Assembly: GCA_028641055.1 (NCBI GenBank)
Contig: CM054062.1
Location: forward strand, 176,161,013 to 176,225,012
Direction of reading: 5' to 3'
DNA from: Alopecurus myosuroides
Lineage: Eukaryota > Streptophyta > Magnoliopsida > Poales > Poaceae
Length of the DNA: 64,000 bases
Below, piece by piece: positions 43,001 through 55,093 of this stretch. The notes beneath the pieces are model-generated. The model had not been told where the DNA came from. It did not search any database and saw nothing but the letters and a program-made list of their open reading frames with translations. Within the stretch, counting starts at the first letter, position 1, and the number at the start of each line of letters is the position of its first letter. The position numbers were made by a program, and so were the translations under genes.

Positions 43001-44481
43001 TGCAGCCATGATATAGCCTTTCCTTCCCCTTCCTATTAACTGTTGATTGTTTACCTCGTTGGCCTTCGTGTCGTAGCTGCATGCTTAGGGTTGCTTTTGC
43101 TCGAGTCTGTTGTCGGTTACTTCTTTTACTATTATCGTTCTGGGGGCTCGATGTTAATCAATCAATCCTGTTAATGCTAATGGTAATAATAATTTGATGA
43201 TAAGGCACCGGCAGGAGGCCCTTTGTGGTTTTGAGGCCTGCTAGTGTCGACCCTAATAGGAAAAGGGTCTTGTCTACTGATCCATGATGAGCGCACTACC
43301 CGCATGTGGGAAGCGAGTATGGGCGGCCCCCTCAATTTGATTCGATTCGCATCTCGTCCAAATCGCCTCATTTAGTTCGGGTTTTCCATTTGCTGCATGC
43401 ATGATCTTGCGAGCCCTTGGATCCCGGGTGGAACTTTCGTAGTCGGCATATAGGAGGACACGTTCTTAGAGTGCTATGAGGGTACATTTTCTTCTGGGCT
43501 CGATTAGCCGTGCGCCCAAGGTGCTTTGGGCTTGATGCGAAGAAGAGTTGAGTTGTGTTGAGTCCCTCGCTTGGTGGGTTGATCCCCTGTCTGGCGGGTT
43601 ATTCTTACGTGTACGGCCAAATTGGTGCAACCCTGCAGGGATAATCTTCTCGAGAAGCCGTGTTTTCCGCGGTTATGGATTACTTGGTGAAAGTACTGGC
43701 TAACAAGTACTCAGGACAACTTAAACCTAATGATTAACACTCTTACACCCAATGATTAACAACTTGACTAGTAATAGGCTTATTGACACAATAATCTGAA
43801 CCATCATTAATCCACTGTGTGAGTTATCCTCGGATTGCTTCTTCGGATAAGGGGCGAGATCCAGGATGGGTTTGTTTGAAGTTATCTTTCAGTTGGTTAC
43901 AATACTCGATCTTATCTTCTTTCTGTTAGCCGGAAGTTGTAGTATCTCTCTGTAGTTCGTTAGTGCAGCCCGCTGTCGCTTATTTGCAATAACCCCTTCC
44001 TTTCCGTTGATCCCAAAGTATTTGTATCTTGTGATGACTGGCTACGCCGGTATCTTGTGAGTATGGTTTATCCACTTGCCAGTACTTAACCGTACTGACC
44101 CACGAATCTCTTTCGTGGCTGCATATTCAACATTGCAGTCAACAGGTTTGAAGTCTGGCGACGTTAGCTTGGGAATCCCTCCGGCTTGGCCTGGGCAGGG
44201 ATTGGACGCTCTCGGTTATCTTCAGGACTCTTAGTCCCATTTGTATCTTGTCCGTAGACGGACGATATGTTGTTTCTTCCGTTGTTATTCGGATCTTTGT
44301 ATTGTATCAGTTGTATCCCTGACTCGTTTGAGTCATCTTGTAAATCTCTTTTCTGTTGTTGTTGTGGAATATTCGTGAACTATTGTAATGTTATCACAAG
44401 TGGCAACCTGGAATCGGTTATTATGTGGATTTTGGCGGGAATGCTGAAAATCTGCATAGTGCCCGATCTCGGGGCGTCACA
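40039..44481 (+). repeat. 5' LTR of element A (4443 bp)
   Basis: Same architecture as C and B: A/T-rich U3, TATA-like box (cccatataacc, 40992 region), GC-rich leader to a GGTGAGCC donor near 41362, box B-like TGTTCGATTCC (41615-41625), A/T-rich tract (41880-42430), then the conserved half. An exon-2-like segment (42826-42878) keeps the GGATAG acceptor and CAG|GCAAGT donor but has stops in all frames. An exon-3 acceptor is at 44138. The paired palindromes are at 43631-43657. The 167-codon frame at 41152-41655 is repeated in the other LTR only because the LTR is duplicated. Confidence 0.92.
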
Positions 44482-44960
44482 AATGGTATCAGAGCCTTGG
44501 TTCCGATTCCCGATATTGTTTCGATACGAATGGGCATCGAAGCAACGGGTCCGCAAAGCCTGTAGGATAACCTCGCTAACGGTCGTTGTTCCTAGAATGT
44601 CAAAAACTATTTCTGCTAAACTATTTTGAAAAAAAAACATCTCAATAGGATTCTTGTTTTCTCCTTACCCCTATTCTATTTCCGCTCCCATCTAATTTGT
44701 TTTGGAGTCTCCCCCCTTGTCTATCTTTCAAAGTGTTAGGATCCTACGTGGGTGGACGTTTTCTGAGCCTTTAACCTAATAGGTTCGATCATCGGAAGAT
44801 TCCTGGTGGAAGAACATCGCCGCCACTCCGAGCAAGAATCCCTTGTTAGTGGTGTCGAGGAGATCAACTGGAATCACGAAGAATCGATAGTCGAACTTCT
44901 TTCCCCTCCCGGGTTAGCAGGTGGATTGCGAGGGCGCAATCCCTTGTTAGTGGTGTCGTC
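44482..44960 (+). other. Interior of element A
   Basis: 479 bases. PBS TGGTATCAGAGCC starts at 44484. No gag or pol motif. A 21-base direct repeat (44837-44857 and 44938-44958, core CCCTTGTTAGTGGTGTCG) occurs twice, 101 bases apart, and the second copy sits where the purine tract should be, next to the 3' LTR. The phrase gagggcgcaatccc just before it recalls the C and B ends (ggggcgcgattcc), so the natural 3' end of the interior has been replaced. Confidence 0.75.
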
Positions 44961-47900
44961 TGTAACACCTGGGGTGTTACCCTAATAGAGAGTTGTTTGT
45001 TTTCTTTTTTCTTTTTTCTTTTTTTTGCTTGCATCATATGCATCACATTGCATTGCACCATGTTTGCATCACAACTGAAAATTCAAAACAATTTAAACTT
45101 TCACCCCCTGCTCAAAATTTCCAATTTCAAAATTTCAAACTAAACCACTCAATTGTTTTTCACTGGTTGAATTTGTTTTAATCAACTTGCTTGTTAATAA
45201 AATGTTCCCTGTTATTAAAACCCTAATGGCAAAATTCCAAAAATTCAAATCAAATCAATCTTATTTATCATATTTCAATATGGGTTTAAATATTAAGATT
45301 TGGCAAACAAATTTAAATTCAATAATGTTTGTTTAATTGCTTGAGCTTATTAACTAGAATTTGCTTTTCCAAATTTTCCAAATCAAACATTATTTGAAAT
45401 TCCACTAACCACTTAAACATCAAACTAATATTTCCAATTTTGAAATCATTAACTAACCTTTGCTTTGCTTATTGTTTTGCAACTTAATAGAAATTATTTA
45501 TCAAATAAAAACCCCAAACTCTATTTGAAAAGTTCAACTAACAACTTTAATTCAATTAAAATTTCCACCTTGTGAAAATATGCTAACATTGCTTTCATTT
45601 TCTGTTTTGAAAAAAGTAATAAATAAAAATATCTAATAAAATAAACCACCCCAAAACCCCAACCTAGCCTTCTCTCTTTCTTTTCTTTTCTACAAGCAAA
45701 AAAAAAGGAAGAAAAAAATAGAAGAGAGGGGTGGAGAGAGAGGCAGCCCACCCCCCTTTTTTCCCTTTTCTTCCCAAGCCCATCTCCTGCTGGCCCAGTA
45801 CCCCTTCGAGGGGGCACCTTTCTTCCTCCCGGTGATGTCATATCTGTACGAACACCAAAACCACCGCAGGATCTTTTCCTTCCCCCTCCGATGCTGGCCG
45901 TACCGAGCTCGCCCCCCCCCCCCCATATAACCTACCCTATGCCTAGCCTAGCCCTAGAACCCTAGCGCCGCCACTTCTCTCCTTCCGTTTTCCCCCATCG
46001 TTTTCCTCTGCTTCTTCTGAAACTGCACGGGAGAGTTACAGAGAGCAGGGAGCTCGCCACCTCTGCCTCCCGTCGCCCCACCGCCTTGGTCGCCTCGAAG
46101 CTGCGCCGTTGGCGGGAATGGAACGCCGGCGTCCTCCGCATCGTCTGCGCGGGAGATCGGAGCCGGAGCCGCGCCAGGGAGGCGCTGCGCGTCCGCGTTC
46201 TCCGGCGAGTTCCCTGCCGTGCACCGCGTTCGCCTCCAGCAGAACAGCACGGCATCATCGCCTCGCCTCGTCTACGCACCGATCGGGCCCCTCGAGGTGA
46301 GCCACACCTCCATCAGCCCCCTTTCCCTCCTCCCGTCATGCTCTGTGACCGGCCGTCGAGCCGTGTGCGTGATCGCCGCCGGCCAGCTTCGCTGGTTCCT
46401 CTCCGTCGCCAAAGCCTGAATCGTTGTCTGTTCAAAGTTTCAGTTAGCAGTCGTCGAGCTACCTTTTCTTCTGTCAGTCGCGGTAACATTCAGAAACCGC
46501 AGCTCAGCGCAGCGGCAGTGAGCGCCCGCGCGCGAGCAGTCGATCGCGTGTTCGATTCCCCCGGCCGCGGCCTTTTCTTTCCTTTTTAACCGCGCGCGCC
46601 GGGGCGGGCCCCGCTGGTCAGTGACCGCGGTGGCTGCATGGCGGACACCCGCGCCTCGTCAGCACCCGCGTGGCGCTAGGGCCCGCAGGTCAGCCGATGT
46701 GGCTGGCTCTGCCCTCGGTGAACCCGTCCCAGATCCAGATCTGGATCCGGATCTTTGCAGAGAGGCCCCTGCCTCCACTTTTCTTTCGCAAATCGGTCCC
46801 TGTCTTTTGCAAAATAAACCCTAAACTTCAAATGCTCCTAATTTTCAAACCACAAATCCAAATGACACAAATTTTATATGTATCCCAAACAAAATTTCAT
46901 GAACTTTTCAAATATGCCATTTGTTATCTGTTTTGCCCATTTCAAATTGTTTCAAATTTCAAATTCAAACAATTCTTTTCCAATTTGGTTAATTCCATAA
47001 TTAATTCATACTTAATTCAATTAACTCAAATAAAATATGTTTTTCAGTCCAAATTCATTGTACTTTCTGTTTATCAACTTTGTTTTGCAATTTGGACAAT
47101 TAAAATTAATGTTATTTAATAATCCTTAAATTGGTTAATTAAATTGCATAATTAATAACTTGCAAATGGTTGCTCCAAATTAAATACTCAAAACATGTTT
47201 TTCATCCAAAATCAAATGCCACACTTGGATATCAACTTGTTTTCTGGTTTGCAACAATTAATTTGAATAATTGTTTCACCTCCTATTTAATGCAATTTAA
47301 ATTACCAAAATTAATAACTAATTCATTTTAATTCCAAATCAAACAAATAAAATATGTTTTCCAATCAGTTTCATGGCCTTAACATGTTCATGCCATCCAT
47401 ATCTCTGTTTGCATCTTATCTTGTGCACTTTAGATCTTGTTATGCATGTTCACCTATATGACAACATATGGAATGTGTGGGGTAATTATTTCCAGCTGTT
47501 GCCCCTTCCATTTAAATTGCCTAACTCATATACTTTATTGTTTGCCATGCTAAACAACAATTAAATTGATGGTTATATAACCAACTTGAACCAATCTCTA
47601 TTTCTCCGGACTCCGGTTCCGATTAAATTGCTTAAGTTGTTTCCCCTGTTGCATCTTGCCATGTCATGCATATAAAATAGGATCATGCTGGATATTTTGC
47701 CATAGTAGTAATTGTTGCATCCGGTGTTTGTTCGAGGTTCATTGCTTCTTCCCGGATAGGACGTTGAGATGATGTGAGCAACGACAAGTTCTGCTACCTT
47801 GCGGGATCTCAGGCAAGTATACTCACTTGCTGCCAAATGGCTGCCTTTCATCACTTGTTACCGATTCTTTCCGTTGTTCTTATTCTAGTCTGTTGATACG

Positions 47901-49415
47901 ATGCTTGTGTCTCGATCCTATTATATGTTTACCTTGCAGCCATGATATATCCTTTCCTTCCCCTTCCTATTAACTGTTGATTGTTTACCTCGTTGGCCTT
48001 CGTGTCGTAGCTGCATGCTTAGGGTTGCTTTTGCTCGAGTCTGTTGTCGGTTACTTCTTTTACTATTATCGTTCTGGGGGCTCGATGTTAATCAATCAAT
48101 CCTGTTAATGCTAATGGTAATAATAATTTGATGACAAGGCACCGGCAGGAGGCCCTTTGTGGTTTTGAGGCCTGCTAGTGTCGGCCCTAATAGGAAAAGG
48201 GTCTTGTCTACTGATCCATGATGAGCGCACTACCCGCATGTGGGAAGCGAGTATGGGCGCCCCCCTCAATTTGATTCGATTCGCATCTCGTCCAAATCGC
48301 CTCATTTAGTTCGGGTTTTCCATTTGCTGCATGCATGATCTTGCGAGCCCTTGGATCCCGGGTGGAACTTTCGTAGTCGGCATATAGGAGGACGCGTTCT
48401 TAGAGTGCTATGAGGGTCCATTTTCTTCTGGGCTCGATTAGCCGTGCGCCCAAGGTGCTTTGGGCTTGATGCGAAGAAGTGTTGAGTTGTGTTGAGTACC
48501 TCGCTTGGTGGGTTGATCCCCCGTCTGGCGGGTTATTCTTACGTGTACGGCCAAATTGGTGCAACCCTGCAGGGATAATCTTCTCGAGAAGCCGTGTTTT
48601 CCGCGGTTATGGATTACTTGGTGAAAGTACTGGCTAACAAGTACTCAGGACAACTTAAACCTAATGATTAACACTCTTACACCCAATGATTAACAACTTG
48701 ACTAGTAATAGGCTTATTGACACAATAATCTGAACCATCATTAATCCACTGTGTGAGTTATCCTCGGATTGCTTCTTCGGATAAGGGGCGAGATCCAGGA
48801 TGGGTTTGTTTGAAGTTATCTTTCAGTTGGTTACAATACTCGATCTTATCTTCTTTCTGTTAGCCGGAAGTTGTAGTATCTCTCTGTAGTTGGTTAGTGC
48901 AGCCCGCTGTCGCTTATTTGCAATAACCCCTTCCTTTCCGTTGATCCCAAAGTATTTGTATCTTGTGATGACTGGCTACGCCGGTATCTTGTGAGTATGG
49001 TTTATCCACTTGCCAGTACTTAACCGTACTGACCCACGAATCTCTTTCGTGGCTGCATATTCAACATTGCAGTCAACAGGTTTGAAGTCTGACGACGTTA
49101 GCTTGGGAATCCCTCCGGCTTGGCCTGGGCAGGGATTGGACGCTCTCGGTTATCTTCAGGACTCTTAGTCCAATTTGTATCTTGTCCGTAGACGGACGAT
49201 ATGTTGTTTCTTCCGCTGTTATTTGGATCTTTGTATTGTATCAGTTGTATCCCTGACTCGTTTGAGTCATCTTGTAAATCTCTTTTCTGTTGTTGTTGTG
49301 GAATATTCGTGAACTATTGTAATGTTATCACAAGTGGCAACCTGGAATCGGTTATTATGTGGATTTTGGCGGGAATGCTGAAAATCTGCATAGTGCCCGA
49401 TCTCGGGGCGTCACA
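44961..49415 (+). repeat. 3' LTR of element A (4455 bp)
   Basis: Near-identical to 40039-44481. Small differences include T-run and C-run lengths and a few substitutions. It repeats the box B-like TGTTCGATTCC (46549-46559). Ends GGGGCGTCACA. Confidence 0.92.
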
Positions 49416-50260
49416 GCTGATGTAACATCCCAAGTATGAAAACTATCCCCTTAGAATGTTTGTTGCATGTTTATTTAAGTATTGCATCATGTTATCATAT
49501 TGTTGCCATGTTGGTTGCATTTGTTTCTTAATTGTTGCAATTGTTTTCCACTGTTTTCACAACTCAAATTCAAACCTTATTCAAACAATGTTTTCATACT
49601 TGCTCTGTTACAACATTTTGAATAAAAATCACAAATAATAACAACCAATTGGTTTCATGTTATGCCATAGTGATCCCTTGTGAAAATGATGGTTTTAAAT
49701 CAATTATTTATTTGCCAAACACATTTAAAATTCAAATCCAAGCACCCACAAACAGAACCATTTTGAATTTATGTTGATGCCAAAACAAATCAGTTACCAT
49801 AGGGGTTACCCTATTTAAATATTGGTTTTATTAATGATTGTTAATATTAAAAATTTCACCCAATTTTGGTTTAAATTTTAAACAGTAATCAAACATTTAA
49901 ACTTTTGAAAATAAAAATTACCAACTGTTAGTAAGTGGCCTAAGGAGCTTCCCCAAATTTTCTCAAATTATTCACTAACCAAAAACCCATCTTTTTCTTC
50001 CCAATTCTTTTTCAGCAAAAAAAAAACAGGGAGAAAGAAAAATTAAAAATTCAATTTTGGCGCCAAGGAGAAACGGGCTGCGCCCAGCCCGTTACCTCGT
50101 TTCCCTTCCGCGCAGCGCAGCCCAGCCCAACACTTAAGTCACGTACCGTTTCACTTTTTTTTCTCTGATCTAATCCTCGTCTTCAAGCAGTACGGCGCCC
50201 ATCGGAGGCCTCCACGGCAGCACGGCGGCCACCCGACGGCCAGGAGGCACTCCCGGGGGC

Positions 50261-50267
50261 TATAAAA
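50261..50267 (+). promoter_or_regulatory. TATA box of element B 5' LTR
   Basis: TATAAAA in gggggctataaaacagccc, followed by a pyrimidine-rich leader (ccatctctccctcttctcc). It recurs at 60583-60589 in the 3' LTR. Confidence 0.8.
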
Positions 50268-50807
50268 CAGCCCTAGGGCCGCGCCGTCCAACCCTAGCCC
50301 CCTAGGTTCCATCTCTCCCTCTTCTCCGCCGCCGTCTGCCCCTCTCCTGGCCGCCTCCCTCTCTGCTTCTCCTCGCCGGAGTTTTCTCGCCTGAACCCAT
50401 GTCGCGCGCCACCTCAGTAGCCACCCTCTCCCCTCGCTGAGCATGGGAACCAAAACCTCGCTAACCCCTCTCGCGGTTGGACACCTCCAGGAGCACGGTG
50501 ACCGCGTGGATCTCCCCCGCCATCCTCGACCACGCCGCGGACGCCGCCGTCGTCAGCAGCTCTCTGCAACCGCGACGAACTCCCGGTGAGCCCCGTGATG
50601 TACCATCCCCTCTCGTCCCTCTGTTGCGCCACCACAAGTCCGTGCACGTCCACCGCGTCCAACCACCCCCTCTGCAGCGAGCACGGCCGCTGTTTTCCCC
50701 GCCGGCGAGCCCCGATGTCTGACGAAGATTCAGGTTCAGCGCGTCAGCAAAATTCAGATAGCCAAATCTGAAGCTCTTCCTCCCTGCCTTCCCGTTACTG
50801 ACAACAA

Positions 50808-50882
50808 ACGCGCAGTAGCGCATCTGGTTCAGAGCACGCACACGCTTGCGAGCGGTCGTGGGTTCGAGTCCCCGCCTCGCCT
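50808..50882 (+). promoter_or_regulatory. tRNA-like module in element B LTR
   Basis: Box A-like tagcgcatctggt (50816-50828), GC-rich arms and a perfect box B GGTTCGAGTCC (50861-50871), with spacing close to that of a tRNA gene. It is at the same relative place as in C: after the GTGAGC donor and before the A/T-rich tract. The 3' LTR copy has box B at 61183-61193. Confidence 0.55.
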
Positions 50883-52066
50883 TTCTTTTGGGATTTTCTC
50901 CCCGCGCAGGAGGCCCACCAGCCAGTGACCTCCACTGCCACGCGTGCGCGCGCGCGCCACGCTGGCCACGGGTCCACTGGACAGTGGCTGTGGTTAGGGT
51001 ACCCCTCGGTACCAAAAGTTTCTGCGAGTTTCTGTTTATTCCAAATCAATTTAAATAACAGATTTAAACCTAAAACTTCAAACTTTAATAACTTTTATTC
51101 TGTAATTCCAATAAATAAAAGTTGTATATGTTTTTCTGATCCAAATCAAATGATCTTTCCAAATAATCCAATTGTGTACTGTTTTGAACTTTCAAATTGC
51201 AATTCAAATTTAAATTCAAATCATTCAATTGTATTTTGCCAAATTTCATAAGTAATTCATAATAAATCCAAATCATGCAAATAAAATATGTTTTCAATGC
51301 TATTTTGAATAACCTTTTCAAATATAATTTTTGTTTTCTGGTTTGAATAATTTAAATTGCCTAAATATTTTAATACTTGTTTAATTCATTTAAATTTGAT
51401 AAAATCATAACTTGCTCAAAATAAAATAATTTTAAACATGCAAAATATGTTTTCAAACCATCAAAGTGTGAACTTTTCAAATATGAGTTTGAAATTATGT
51501 TTTGAACAAATAAAAATACAACTAAATTCAAACTTGTTTTAATTTCATTTAAAACTTGTTTAATATTGTTTAATTCATAATAAATCCATCCTAACTCCTA
51601 TTTCAAAATTTGAAACATGTAATCCAACTAAAATTTGATGTTCTTTTCAAATATAAATTTTGTTAATTGTTTTGCCCACTTTAACTTGATGAAAACAACA
51701 ATTGTTTGTGTGACATGTTTAAGTAACCCCAAAATTTCTAAACTTAATAAATGATTCCCAAACATGTTAAAATCCTTTTTCACTTGCATCTATTGTTGTT
51801 ATTTTGTTGTTATCATCATGCATGCATCATGGTAATAAATTCTCACATGGTAATTAAATTATAGATCATTTGTTTCCACTTAATCCATGGACCTTTTGCC
51901 ATATGCAATCCAATTGCATATGGGTCCATTTAAATTGTGTTATCATGTTAGCTAGTTTATTTTGATGCATCTATTAAATTGACATGCATCATCCCATGAT
52001 TGTGCACTATGCCATGATATTGATTGTTTATATTTCTGCCTTGTTTGTTTGCTTCTTCTCGGATAG

Positions 52067-53427
52067 ACGACGACGTTGAGACCGACGATCTTTACGACAC
52101 CCCTTCTGAGGATCTAGCTCAGTACCCGGCTACTGGGTTTGCAGGCAAGTTATCACTCACATGAACCATTGTGTTCCTTTCAACATTGGTTACCGATACT
52201 TTCCGTTGTTCTTTTCTGCTAGCCATAGTGGTAGTTGTTTCTGTTACGAACCTATCACATGATACCCTAAACCCTGTTATTGCCACACCCCCAGTCCTAA
52301 AACCCCGTTGCTTGGGCCCGTGTCTTACTAGCATGCTTAGGGTTGTTTTGCTTGAGTCTGTTATCAGTTACTTTCTGTATTATAACTGTTATATTCTGGG
52401 GCTCGATGTTAAACAACACTTGTTAATTTGAGGTACTAATAAATTGCTGATAAGGCACCGGCAGGAGGCCCGGCGTGGTTTTGAGGCCTGCTAGTGTCGA
52501 CCCTAATAGGAAAAGGGTCTTGTCTACTGATCCATGATGAGCGCACTATCCGCATGTGGGAAGCGTGTATGGGCGCCCCCCTCAATTTGACTCGATCCGC
52601 ATCTCGTCCAAATCACCACACTTAGTTCGGTCTTTCCATTTGATGCACGCATATGCAGGTACGAACCCGAGGCCAGGGTGGAACTTTTGTAGTCGGCATT
52701 TAGGGCGGCGTGGTCTTCCAGTGCTATGAGGGTCCTCCTTTTCTTCGGGGGGCTCGATTAGCCGCGCACGCACAGCACGTGGTGCTTTGGGCTTGATGCG
52801 AAGAAGAGTTGAGTTGTGTTGAGTGCCCCGCTTGGTGGGAAAGGCCTTCCCATCTGGCGGGTTATTCTTACGTGTACGGCCAAATTGGTGCACCCCTGCA
52901 GGGATAAATCTTCTCGAGAAGCCGTGTTTTCCGCGGTTATGGTTGACTTGGTGAAAGTACTGGCTAACAAGTACTCAGAACAACTTACACCTAACTAATG
53001 ATAACTTGACTAGTAATAGGCTTATTTACACAACAACTTGATCCATCATTAATCCAACTGTGTGAGTTATCCTCGGATTGCTTCTTTGGATAAGGGGCGA
53101 GATCCAGGATGGGTTTGTTTGGTGGTTAGTTATAGTTGGTTACGATACGCTATCTTATCTCTTTCTGTTACACCGGAAGTTGTAGTATGTTCTGTACATG
53201 GTTAGTGCAGCCAGTTGCAGCATCTTTCATACCCTTTTCTTCCGTTGATCCCAAGGCATCTGTGCTTGGTGTTGACGGGCTACACCTTGGTGAACTATGA
53301 GTCTTGCTTGCCAGTACGTTGTTGTACTGACCCCTTTGGGGCTGTGGTTTACGCAGACTACGACTACGGCTACGATGACCACCAGGATGGCTACTTCGTG
53401 GAGTTTGACGAGACTGCAGACGAGTAG
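52067..53427 (+). other. Exon-like pair in element B 5' LTR (acidic coding frame)
   Basis: Segment 52067-52144 (acceptor cggatag; donor GCAG|GCAAGT) reads DDVETDDLYDTPSEDLAQY and onward. Segment 53357-53427 (acceptor tttacgcag) reads, in phase, DYDYGYDDHQDGYFVEFDET and then ADE and TAG. Frame, boundaries and stop match those of element C. The first segment differs from C at about eleven codons, five of them silent, with no indel. The second has a 6-base in-frame length difference. A start exon was not found. Confidence 0.5.
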
Positions 53428-53904
53428 ATAGCTGGACCAGGGCTGGATCCAGGACCTACGTGGATGGGCTTCGTCTTCTTTATTTTCTCCGGCTTCTTAA
53501 GCCTGTTGGATTTGTCTGTACCCAGACACCTTTGATTGCTTCCGCTGATGTAATGAATGCTATGTTGGGACATGTGTCCTCTGGATGATTGTATTTGCTA
53601 TTTCTGCCTTAGTGAAGGCCATTTGCAACCTTATTTCAATCTTTTGTGTCTTAGAGGCATGTTGTGTTATCCTTTTGTTCAAAACCGTTGACGTACCATG
53701 TGTGTATGGTATGAAGTACGTCAATGGTAGTATCCTGATTTCTACGGGATAGTTTACATCGACGGTGAACAGTAACGGTTGGTTGTCGCACATAAGTGCT
53801 GGCCTACCCGTAAGGGGACGCGGGAGCCGTTAAGCCCCGTAATCCAACCAAAATACTATTCAGTTCGTACGGTGAGTATCCTCTAGAAGTCCGGGTGCGA
53901 CAAA

Positions 53905-53921
53905 TGGTATCAGAGCCTGTC
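53905..53921 (+). promoter_or_regulatory. Primer-binding site of element B
   Basis: TGGTATCAGAGC begins two bases after the LTR end GCGACA, as in element C. Confidence 0.92.
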
Positions 53922-54277
53922 TGCCTGTAGGATCCCTTTTTACTGGTCGCAGTTGAGTCTAGAAACTATTTTATAGCTATATAGGAAAAATGAAACGTGA
54001 AAGTAGGAATTCTGCCATTTTTCTTCTTTCCCCACCCACCCACCCTTTTCTGGTAAGGAAGTGCAACGTTGTTTTCTATTCTCACCTAAACTTTCAAGTT
54101 AGGATTTCACGTGTTTTGGGTTCTCCGTAGTACCTCAGGACTTTTGGTCTCGTTTTCCCGATGTTGCTTCGATATCCTGTTCTTCTACAGAACCTTTCGT
54201 CCGTTGAAACCTTGTTGTTGTTTTCCACTTCATTTCTTCTACCAGAGTCTAATCAAAACCTCCCAAATCATCTGCAG

Positions 54278-55093
54278 ATGGATCTCAGGTTCTTCCCGCA
54301 GGTGGTTAGGATGACTCGCTGTGAGAGCACCGCCGGTTATCCGGAGATGCTGAGAGACATGGTGACTTATCTGGGGTTCCATTGGGCACCAGAGTACCAG
54401 GTCTACGAGCAGCAGCGAGAGTTTGACCAGACCTACTACCAGGCTATCGTCTACATTCTGTCGGATGATGGCAGGAGCGTTGTCCACCGCTACGAGGCAG
54501 TAGGTTCCACAGTGGATATGGCCGTGCAGCAGGCAGCTTACGTGAGTCTCACCGTCCTCCGTGCTGACTACTGGGGGTTTGACGATTCTATCTATCGTCA
54601 CATCCCCCGTGGTTACATCACGTCGGCGGGAGTTCAGTTCACTCTCCACGGCAACCTGGATACCTACGAGTCTGATAGCTCCAGGCTGCACACCACTGCT
54701 CAGTTTGTGAGGCACAGTGACGCAGTTGCTTCCACACTGTCTCAGGAGTTGGCTTCAGTCAGGGAGCAGCTCCACCTTGCTCTCACTCGTCTGGCGACGT
54801 ACACCACAGACTTCGTTCGAGACGAGTGTGTTGCACGTTTCACTCAGCCGGCTGGTCTTCCGTTGCCAGATGCTGGAGGTTACGAGCCGATCAGAGGTCC
54901 ACTTCTCGACCTTGGTCCTGGTTACACAGGGATTCCCCGCTTTGGAGCACAGGGAGACGACGCTTTCTACTTCACCACACCAAGAGTTGCTCTCAGAGCA
55001 GTTCCGCTCTACGTGGATCGTCGTCATACCTACTTCTGGGGGATTCCTCCTCACCGTATCTCTCGTCGTACTACTCGCCGCCGTCCTGCGTGA
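54278..55093 (+). CDS. ORF0 of element B: extra protein encoded between PBS and gag, dsRNA-binding-like
   Basis: 271 residues. The ATG at 54278 was chosen because it directly follows the acceptor-like CTGCAG and because homology to element C starts there; an upstream in-frame start at 54161 exists. Residues ~21-97 follow the double-stranded-RNA-binding pattern: YPEMLRDMVTYLG (helix 1), PEYQVYEQQREF and YYQAIVYILSDDG (strands), then GSTVDMAVQQAAYVSLTVL (helix 2). The usual Lys-Lys of helix 2 is missing, so RNA binding is uncertain. A helical middle follows (SDAVASTLSQELASVREQLH), then a Gly/Pro-rich part and an arginine-rich end (HRISRRTTRRRPA). No enzyme motif. Role unknown; an RNA-binding or silencing-counteracting accessory protein is a hypothesis from fold resemblance only. 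It is intact although gag-pol of the same element is broken. Confidence 0.72.
   Translation: MDLRFFPQVVRMTRCESTAGYPEMLRDMVTYLGFHWAPEYQVYEQQREFDQTYYQAIVYILSDDGRSVVHRYEAVGSTVDMAVQQAAYVSLTVLRADYWGFDDSIYRHIPRGYITSAGVQFTLHGNLDTYESDSSRLHTTAQFVRHSDAVASTLSQELASVREQLHLALTRLATYTTDFVRDECVARFTQPAGLPLPDAGGYEPIRGPLLDLGPGYTGIPRFGAQGDDAFYFTTPRVALRAVPLYVDRRHTYFWGIPPHRISRRTTRRRPA

Larger units (their letters stand above)
40039..49415 (+). mobile_element. Element A: giant-LTR, non-autonomous retrotransposon (LARD/TRIM-like) with 479-bp interior
   Basis: Two LTRs (40039-44481 and 44961-49415; 4443 and 4455 bp) start TGTAACACCTGGGG and end GGGGCGTCACA. The interior (44482-44960) has a PBS but no ORF and no usual purine tract. 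Flanks are CCTGA (40034-40038) and GCTGA (49416-49420), one mismatch. The LTRs look very similar to each other by eye, so insertion is recent. Conserved U5 blocks are shared with elements B and C, which suggests that a related autonomous element mobilised it. Confidence 0.88.
49421..53902 (+). repeat. 5' LTR of element B (4482 bp)
   Basis: A/T-rich U3; TATAAAA box at 50261-50267; GC-rich leader ending at a CCCG|GTGAGC donor (50585/50586), as in C; tRNA-like module; A/T-rich tract (51030-51800). The conserved 3' half has exon-like segments at 52067-52144 and 53357-53427, palindromes at 52894-52921 and the stem-loop at 53685-53727. Minus-strand frames of up to 184 codons in the GC-rich zone look like composition artefacts. 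Confidence 0.94.

Noticed and set aside
50461..51015. 184-codon minus-strand ORF, repeated at 60783-61337
   Set aside because: GC-rich LTR leader, duplicated with the LTR. No homologous frame in C and no domain.
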